Shown here one piece after another: positions 63,282 to 64,000 of a DNA stretch of 64,000 nucleotides. A model generated the notes under the pieces. That model searched no databases. It was not told the origin of the DNA and saw nothing but the letters and a program-made list of their open reading frames with translations. Each line of letters starts with the position of its first letter. Position 1 is the first letter of the stretch. Made by a program: the position numbers and the translations under genes. The DNA is from CAZVQX01 sp964629735 (GTDB lineage Bacteria > Bacillota_I > Bacilli_A > RF39 > UBA660): the NCBI GenBank assembly GCA_964629735.1, contig CAZVQX010000002.1, forward strand, positions 1 through 64,000. Direction: 5' to 3'.

Positions 63282-64000
63282 TTAATATTTTCTGTATCTA
63301 CTTGTAAACCAAATGCCTAATGGCGGAAAGTTAATTAAAGTTGCAGGGTCTATAGTATGTGGTGTTGTAAAACTATAAAAGTCTTGAGCATAAACACCTT
63401 GTGCTATTTGGAAGTGAACATGCGACCCAGTTGAACAACGATCATATGATTCACCACCACCAACGGTGCCTATTTGAGTATCTCTTGTAACTTTTTGATT
63501 AACACTAACATATACTCGATTCATATGCATATATCTTGAAGCATAATATTTTCCGTTAACAACGTGTTGAATTGTTACATAATTACCACCACAGGTACTA
63601 AATCCAATGTGAACAACAGTCCCATTTGCAGTAGGAAATAAAGGAGTACCTGTACTATTAGCGATGTCTAAGGCCAAATGTTGATGATAAACACCAGTAA
63701 TTGGATGATAACGATAAGAATAAGGACTGGTAATAACACCTGCCGTTAGTGGACGGGCGAATGCTACGTCTGAATTAACTCTTGTACACTCAACTAATAA
63801 GTCATTAGGCTTACATCCTAATTTTTCATAATTACGAATTGTTTTTCTAGCATCAGCTATTTCTTCAGTTTTAGATAATGAATTTTCGGCTAAGATACTA
63901 ATTTTATCACCTAATTTAAATTGTTCGGCAATTAAAGTTTCACGTTTAACTTTAATATCAACTTTATGTTGTGCTAAATCTTTTGATTTTTGTTTTTGTG
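63282..64000 (-). CDS. M23 (LytM-type) peptidase with N-terminal coiled coil, 5' end cut by the window edge
   Basis: The frame is open to the right edge, so the N-terminus is missing. Visible from the cut are a Gln/Lys-rich helical region (coiled-coil-like), then KLGCKPNDLLVECTRVN and the catalytic domain. Zinc ligands are the His/Asp of HQHLALDIA (about 63690) and the HxH of GSHVHFQI (about 63410). M23 peptidases with a coiled coil are typically cell-wall hydrolases regulated by FtsEX or other proteins. An internal start at MALDIA would lose the first zinc ligand, so it is not the real start. It precedes the AI-2E-type gene, 11 bp. Confidence 0.88.
   Translation of the reverse strand, partial: QKQKSKDLAQHKVDIKVKRETLIAEQFKLGDKISILAENSLSKTEEIADARKTIRNYEKLGCKPNDLLVECTRVNSDVAFARPLTAGVITSPYSYRYHPITGVYHQHLALDIANSTGTPLFPTANGTVVHIGFSTCGGNYVTIQHVVNGKYYASRYMHMNRVYVSVNQKVTRDTQIGTVGGGESYDRCSTGSHVHFQIAQGVYAQDFYSFTTPHTIDPATLINFPPLGIWFTSRYRKY

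Noticed and set aside
63282..63677. A short complete M23 peptidase starting at 63677
   Set aside because: The reading frame continues to the window edge and the first zinc-ligand His lies upstream of that codon, so the real gene is longer and cut.
1..64000. CRISPR array, insertion sequence or prophage
   Set aside because: No regularly spaced direct repeats, transposase or integrase reading frame, or cluster of phage structural genes is visible. The phosphoesterase at 51583-53412 is isolated.
1..64000. Mollicutes-type genetic code
   Set aside because: TGA occurs as a natural stop in several genes and Trp positions of conserved motifs use TGG.

Overview
The window is 64 kb of very AT-rich bacterial chromosome, coding density is high and nearly every gene lies on the minus strand. 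It looks like an uncultured member of the Bacilli, of the kind found among gut RF39-like or 'Tenericutes-related' lineages. That placement is an inference from four things. Composition is extremely low in GC. The alaS-reoM-ruvX-DUF1292-mltG-trmR-trhP1-trhP2-greA block follows the Bacillus subtilis order. CamS sits next to gatCAB. A T-box controls serS. TGA is used as a stop (for example murI) and Trp is TGG, so this is not the Mollicutes code 4. Cell-wall genes (murI, a class B PBP, mltG, LCP, an LtaS-like enzyme, an M23 peptidase) indicate a walled Gram-positive cell. A run of exactly 100 N at 5072-5171 shows that the sequence is a draft scaffold.

Layout from left to right: a prepilin cut by the left edge; tmcAL; a T-box-controlled serS-murI-mutM operon; a cation-efflux gene broken by the assembly gap, with polA; an FtsX-type ABC exporter made of ATPase, permease and ATPase; an LCP ligase with PASTA-like repeats; tRNA-Cys and tRNA-Gly; an HD protein; and a tightly overlapped operon of a PHP phosphoesterase, a GrpB/radical-SAM-like fusion and a short phosphoketolase-like enzyme (15745-20074). 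Then come a uracil-DNA glycosylase-like gene, a phosphoesterase, an LtaS-like operon, YihY, a solute-binding/GGDEF sensor, camS-gatCAB, feoAB, efp, rpmG, a PBP, sodA, nfo, dnaE, rpmB, miaA-queA-ruvB-ruvA, fmt, priA, tig, a phage-type metallophosphoesterase behind a leader with a terminator, greA, the tRNA wobble-modification genes, mltG, alaS, a dNMP kinase-like gene, an AI-2E-type transporter and an M23 peptidase cut by the right edge.

Most of the window is ordinary information processing (translation, tRNA modification, DNA repair and replication) and envelope building. Two places stand out. GatA (29236-30579) keeps the overall fold signature but has lost the catalytic lysine and the nucleophilic serine of the amidase triad, while GatB keeps its conserved regions. 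This suggests an amidotransferase that cannot take nitrogen from glutamine in the usual way. The 15745-20074 operon combines a PHP phosphoesterase, a GrpB nucleotidyltransferase-like domain fused to an atypical CX2CX2C radical-SAM-like domain, and a divergent phosphoketolase. I know of no described pathway with that composition. A third candidate is a compact promoter, 23-codon reading frame and terminator unit upstream of the phage-type phosphoesterase (53430-53556).
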